Assembly: GCA_018712725.1 (NCBI GenBank)
Contig: DVGN01000089.1
Location: 1 to 33,821, forward strand
Origin: Candidatus Scatosoma pullicola
GTDB lineage: Bacteria > Bacillota > Clostridia > Christensenellales > Borkfalkiaceae
Length of the DNA stretch: 33,821 nucleotides
Reading direction: 5' to 3'
A program made the position numbers and the translations under genes. The notes under the pieces are model-generated. The model had not been told where the DNA came from. It saw only the letters and a program-made list of their open reading frames with translations, and ran no database searches. This document shows, in pieces, positions 31,469 through 33,821 of this stretch. Position 1 is the stretch's first letter. Each line of letters opens with the position of its first letter.

Positions 31469-32770
31469 TCACTCGCCGAGCATCTTGGGCGGTTTGCGCT
31501 TCTTCTTTCTGCCCTTCTTGTCCGTCTCGTCCTGCAGCGCCTTTTCGCGCTCTTCGAACTGCTTGTTGTATTCGACATAACGGAGGTCGTTCTTGTGTTC
31601 TTCCTCGTAGGCGGCGGTGTCCTCCGCGATGTTCTGCTTGCTTTCGCGCAGCCGCTGCAAGTCTTCGCGCGTGAAGGAAGAAGGCAGCTCGTACACCTGC
31701 AAAGAGTCGTCGATGGGCTTGATGGGACGGGAGACGAGTTTGGATTTACCCGCCGCGAGAATGACCCGACGGTACTCTGCGGCAGCGGCGCTCTCTCCGC
31801 CTTCGGCGGCGCTCGTGCCGTCCTTGTTGTAGATGCCGCGCCCGACCTTCGCGCCTTCGATCTTGGGATTGATGAACTTATCGAACGCCCACTGCCCGAA
31901 ATCCAGCCAGACGAGCAGAGCGTAGGCAAAGGCAAACAGGAGGACGAAAATCACCCCGATCACCGTGAACAAAGGCAGGAAATCCCCGAGCAGGAATATT
32001 CCGAAGGGCAGAAGAGCGAGAAAACCGAAGAAAATCGACTGCGGAAACATGCCTATCGTCATCAGAAAGGAATTTTTGATGAGCGTCCCGATCCCCTGCT
32101 TATAGTTGACGCCGAGCGCGATCATCCACAAGGACATCATCGCCGCAAGCCCGATCAGGACCCAGCTGAATGCCTGGGATATGCGGAACATGACCCGCTG
32201 AAAGCCGCCGATCTCCTGGACGGCGAAGGTCAGTTCCGCCGTATTGATCAGAAATTTGGCGACGAGCGTAACGAGGCAGAAGAAGAGCGCCGCCTCCAGG
32301 GCGTTCCAATAGTTGAGCTTTACCCCCCGCCAGAAATCGTTGGCGACGAAGATGCCTTCCGTCCACACCATGTTGCGGATGACGTACATCCCGCCCGCCA
32401 GCCCGATGGCGGCGATAAAGGAAGCGAGGACGAAAGCGCCGTACATGAAGCCGTCCGACTGCAATTTGAGCATTTCCGAAAGCCCCGCCGTGTTCGGCTG
32501 CGCCGGATATCCGGTCGTGAGGTTGGAACCGAAGGGATAAATGGCGTTGTTGGTGTTGCCGAGCAACATAAACAGTACGATGATGGCGATCATCGGGATA
32601 AAAAAGAGAAGGATGAGAAAATTGACTTTTACGATCTTCCCGAAATTCCCTTTGAAAATATCAAAAAAGAGCTGCCAGCGATTGGTGGGCAACGTGCTGC
32701 GCGCATATTCCTCGCTGCGCTCTTTACCTTCTAACATGCGGGCGATAAGCCCCTTTTTTTCCTGTGCCAT
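31469..32770 (-). CDS. Multi-pass membrane protein, YesL/DUF624-like
   Basis: The 433-residue product has about six hydrophobic helices (near residues 48-70, 108-131, 158-178, 196-219, 236-262 and 265-290). The first 45 residues and the last 130 are charged and cytoplasmic; the C-terminus is Lys/Glu-rich and ends DKKGRKKKRKPPKMLGE. The core (KVNFLILLFFIPMIAIIVLFML; VNYKQGIGTLIKNSFLM) recalls the DUF624/YesL type, a family of unknown function often near sugar-transport genes, but no such gene is here. It is probably monocistronic: its own promoter lies upstream at 32854-32882. The long charged tail is unusual for YesL. Confidence 0.8.
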   Translation of the reverse strand: MAQEKKGLIARMLEGKERSEEYARSTLPTNRWQLFFDIFKGNFGKIVKVNFLILLFFIPMIAIIVLFMLLGNTNNAIYPFGSNLTTGYPAQPNTAGLSEMLKLQSDGFMYGAFVLASFIAAIGLAGGMYVIRNMVWTEGIFVANDFWRGVKLNYWNALEAALFFCLVTLVAKFLINTAELTFAVQEIGGFQRVMFRISQAFSWVLIGLAAMMSLWMIALGVNYKQGIGTLIKNSFLMTIGMFPQSIFFGFLALLPFGIFLLGDFLPLFTVIGVIFVLLFAFAYALLVWLDFGQWAFDKFINPKIEGAKVGRGIYNKDGTSAAEGGESAAAAEYRRVILAAGKSKLVSRPIKPIDDSLQVYELPSSFTREDLQRLRESKQNIAEDTAAYEEEHKNDLRYVEYNKQFEEREKALQDETDKKGRKKKRKPPKMLGE

Positions 32771-32846
32771 GTGCGATAACTCCGATGTCTTTCCGAGGTC
32801 TTTCCGGGCTTGTCCCGGACAAATCCGGGCGCTCTGAAACGCCCGA
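32771..32846 (-). promoter_or_regulatory. Leader of the membrane-protein gene with small hairpins and direct repeats
   Basis: On the minus strand GGGCG/CGCCC and CCGGA/TCCGG hairpins are followed by CGGAAAGACCT and CGGAAAGACAT direct repeats before GGAG and the ATG. No known element was recognised. Confidence 0.4.
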
Positions 32847-32853
32847 CGGATAT

Positions 32854-32882
32854 ATTGTACTACAAATCCGCGATTTTTTCAA
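32854..32882 (-). promoter_or_regulatory. SigA-type promoter of the membrane-protein gene
   Basis: TTGAAA (32877-32882, minus strand), 17-base spacer, TACAAT (32854-32859). It is divergent from the asd promoter 51 bases away. Confidence 0.8.
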
Positions 32883-32932
32883 GGGAAATACGGTGAAAAT
32901 TTCAAATAAAATTCGCGGGGCGCCAAAAATCT

Positions 32933-32961
32933 TTGACTTTTGCGCGCGCATATGATAGAAT
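32933..32961 (+). promoter_or_regulatory. SigA-type promoter of asd
   Basis: TTGACT (32933-32938), 17-base spacer (32939-32955), TAGAAT (32956-32961). Transcription would begin at about 32968, at the first base of the riboswitch. Confidence 0.88.
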
Positions 32962-32967
32962 AAATGC

Positions 32968-33142
32968 GTAAATAGAGGAGCGGGCGAGCATGAGTAACCC
33001 GCCGCGGGACGGAAAAGGGAGCGTCCGAAAACGCGCGGCGGAGGGAAAGGGCATCCCCGCCGAGGTGCGGCTCCCCTTTCCGCGCCGGTCATGCGGAATA
33101 ACATCCGTATGACTGTCACCGTCCGTGATGCGCTATTTATCC
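32968..33142 (+). promoter_or_regulatory. Lysine riboswitch (L box) upstream of asd
   Basis: Conserved parts of the lysine aptamer are visible: AGAGGAGCG (from 32974), AGTA (32993), a GGAAAGG...GCCGAGGTGC segment, ACTGTCAC (about 33112) and TGCGCTATTTATC at the 3' side. P1 closes by GTAAATAG (32968-32975) with CTATTTAT (33133-33140), 7 Watson-Crick pairs and one G-T. Lysine binding would favour the downstream terminator. Confidence 0.9.
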
Positions 33143-33186
33143 CCCTTCCGCGCCTTTCCGCGGGGGGCGGAAAACACCGGGCATCA

Positions 33187-33207
33187 GACGGCAAAGCCGT
33201 CTTTTTT
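33187..33207 (+). terminator. Riboswitch expression-platform terminator
   Basis: GACGGC (33187-33192), loop AAA, GCCGTC (33196-33201), then TTTTTT. It lies between the lysine aptamer and asd, so control is by premature termination. Confidence 0.85.
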
Positions 33208-33246
33208 CTTGCCCTTTATGAAATGAAACCATACAGGAGAACTTTT

Positions 33247-33821
33247 ATGAAACAGTATAACGTGGGCGTCATCGGCGCGACCGGCATGGTCGGACAGCGC
33301 TTTCTGCTCCTCCTCTCCTCCCACCCCCTCTTCCGCGTGACCGCGCTGGCGGCGTCCGGGCGTTCGGCGGGAAAGGCGTATGCGGAGGCGGTAAAGGGCA
33401 AATGGGCGTTTGAAGGCGAGCCCGTCCCCGCCGCGTTTGCGGACATGGTCGTTTACGACGCGGAAAAGGACATCGGCGAGATCGCAAAGCGGGTGGATTT
33501 CGTCTTTTGCGCCGTCAATATGGACAAGGGGGCGACCGCCCGTCTCGAAGAGGAATACGCAAAGCGGGAGATTCCCGTCGTGTCCAACAATTCCGCCCAC
33601 CGCTTCACCCCGGACGTGCCCATGGTCATTCCCGAAATCAACGCCGGACATCTCTCCGTCATCCCCTTCCAGAAAAAGCGGCTGGGGACGAAGCGGGGAT
33701 TTATCGCGGTGAAATCCAACTGTTCGCTGCAATCCTATGTCCCCCTCCTGCACCCCTTGAAGAAATTCGGCATTGTCCGCGCCGCCGTCTGCACCTACCA
33801 GGCGATCTCGGGCGCGGGCAA
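33247..33821 (+). CDS. asd: Aspartate-semialdehyde dehydrogenase, 3' part cut by window edge
   Basis: The first 191 residues are present. MKQYNVGVIGATGMVGQRF is the NAD(P)-binding GxTGxxG motif. FVFCAVNMDKG and PVVSNNSAHR follow, and the catalytic cysteine is in VKSNCSLQSYVPLL (SNCS), the form found in Clostridia and archaea rather than the E. coli type. It reduces aspartyl phosphate to aspartate semialdehyde for lysine/diaminopimelate, threonine and methionine. The ribosome site AGGAGA (33235-33240) is 6 bases before the ATG. A lysine riboswitch and terminator upstream indicate feedback by lysine. Confidence 0.96.
   Translation, partial: MKQYNVGVIGATGMVGQRFLLLLSSHPLFRVTALAASGRSAGKAYAEAVKGKWAFEGEPVPAAFADMVVYDAEKDIGEIAKRVDFVFCAVNMDKGATARLEEEYAKREIPVVSNNSAHRFTPDVPMVIPEINAGHLSVIPFQKKRLGTKRGFIAVKSNCSLQSYVPLLHPLKKFGIVRAAVCTYQAISGAG

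Overview
The window reads as a chromosomal segment of a GC-rich, spore-forming member of the Clostridia. The evidence is SpoIVA and a YtxC-like protein, the infC-rpmI-rplT block, a T-box in front of thrS, a lysine riboswitch in front of asd, RNase J, a TrmR/TrhP pair and consensus SigA promoters (TTGACA-N17-TATAAT type). Christensenellales-like gut Clostridia are a reasonable guess, but that is inference. Almost everything is on the minus strand; only leuS and the partial asd are on the plus strand. No phage, insertion sequence with a transposase, CRISPR array, rRNA or tRNA was recognised.

Layout, left to right. 1-3526: a partial panE, then a translation operon read right to left (infC with a probable ATT start, rpmI, rplT, a TrmH-type rRNA methyltransferase, yebC). 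3527-4277: about 750 bases without a gene. It holds two related ~190-205 base modules bounded by perfect or near-perfect hairpins, plus a compact double-hairpin repeat. 4278-8082: thrS with a threonine T-box, a TIM-barrel sugar isomerase behind it and ytxC in front, then the divergent leuS (8240-10675). 10816-11361: an AT-rich two-helix membrane protein. 11516-13637: two metal-type G3E/COG0523 GTPases, one with a long His/Cys-rich linker and one fused to a YcgQ/TIGR03943-like domain.

13712-17673: a peptide and asparagine catabolism cluster (M29 aminopeptidase, M3 oligopeptidase, L-asparaginase). 17798-21547: RNase J, TrmR and TrhP, the last two together making a wobble-uridine (U34) modification. 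21663-24812: a 1049-residue protein of unknown function, made of a helical N-terminus, about two dozen degenerate 'hydrophobic-D-Y' repeats, a Glu/Ala/Pro tract and a conserved C-terminal domain, with a long structured upstream region. 25333-27037: SpoIVA and a 55-residue basic protein. 27180-32770: an alpha-helical repeat-like protein, a TPR protein, Hsp33, a SAM methyltransferase and a six-helix membrane protein. 32933-33821: a SigA promoter, a lysine riboswitch with terminator, and the start of asd.

Most genes are ordinary housekeeping functions. The parts most worth a second look are the paired hairpin modules at 3566-4044, the giant repeat protein and its leader, the GTPase-YcgQ fusion next to the His-rich GTPase, and a possible two-state hairpin over the spoIVA ribosome binding site.
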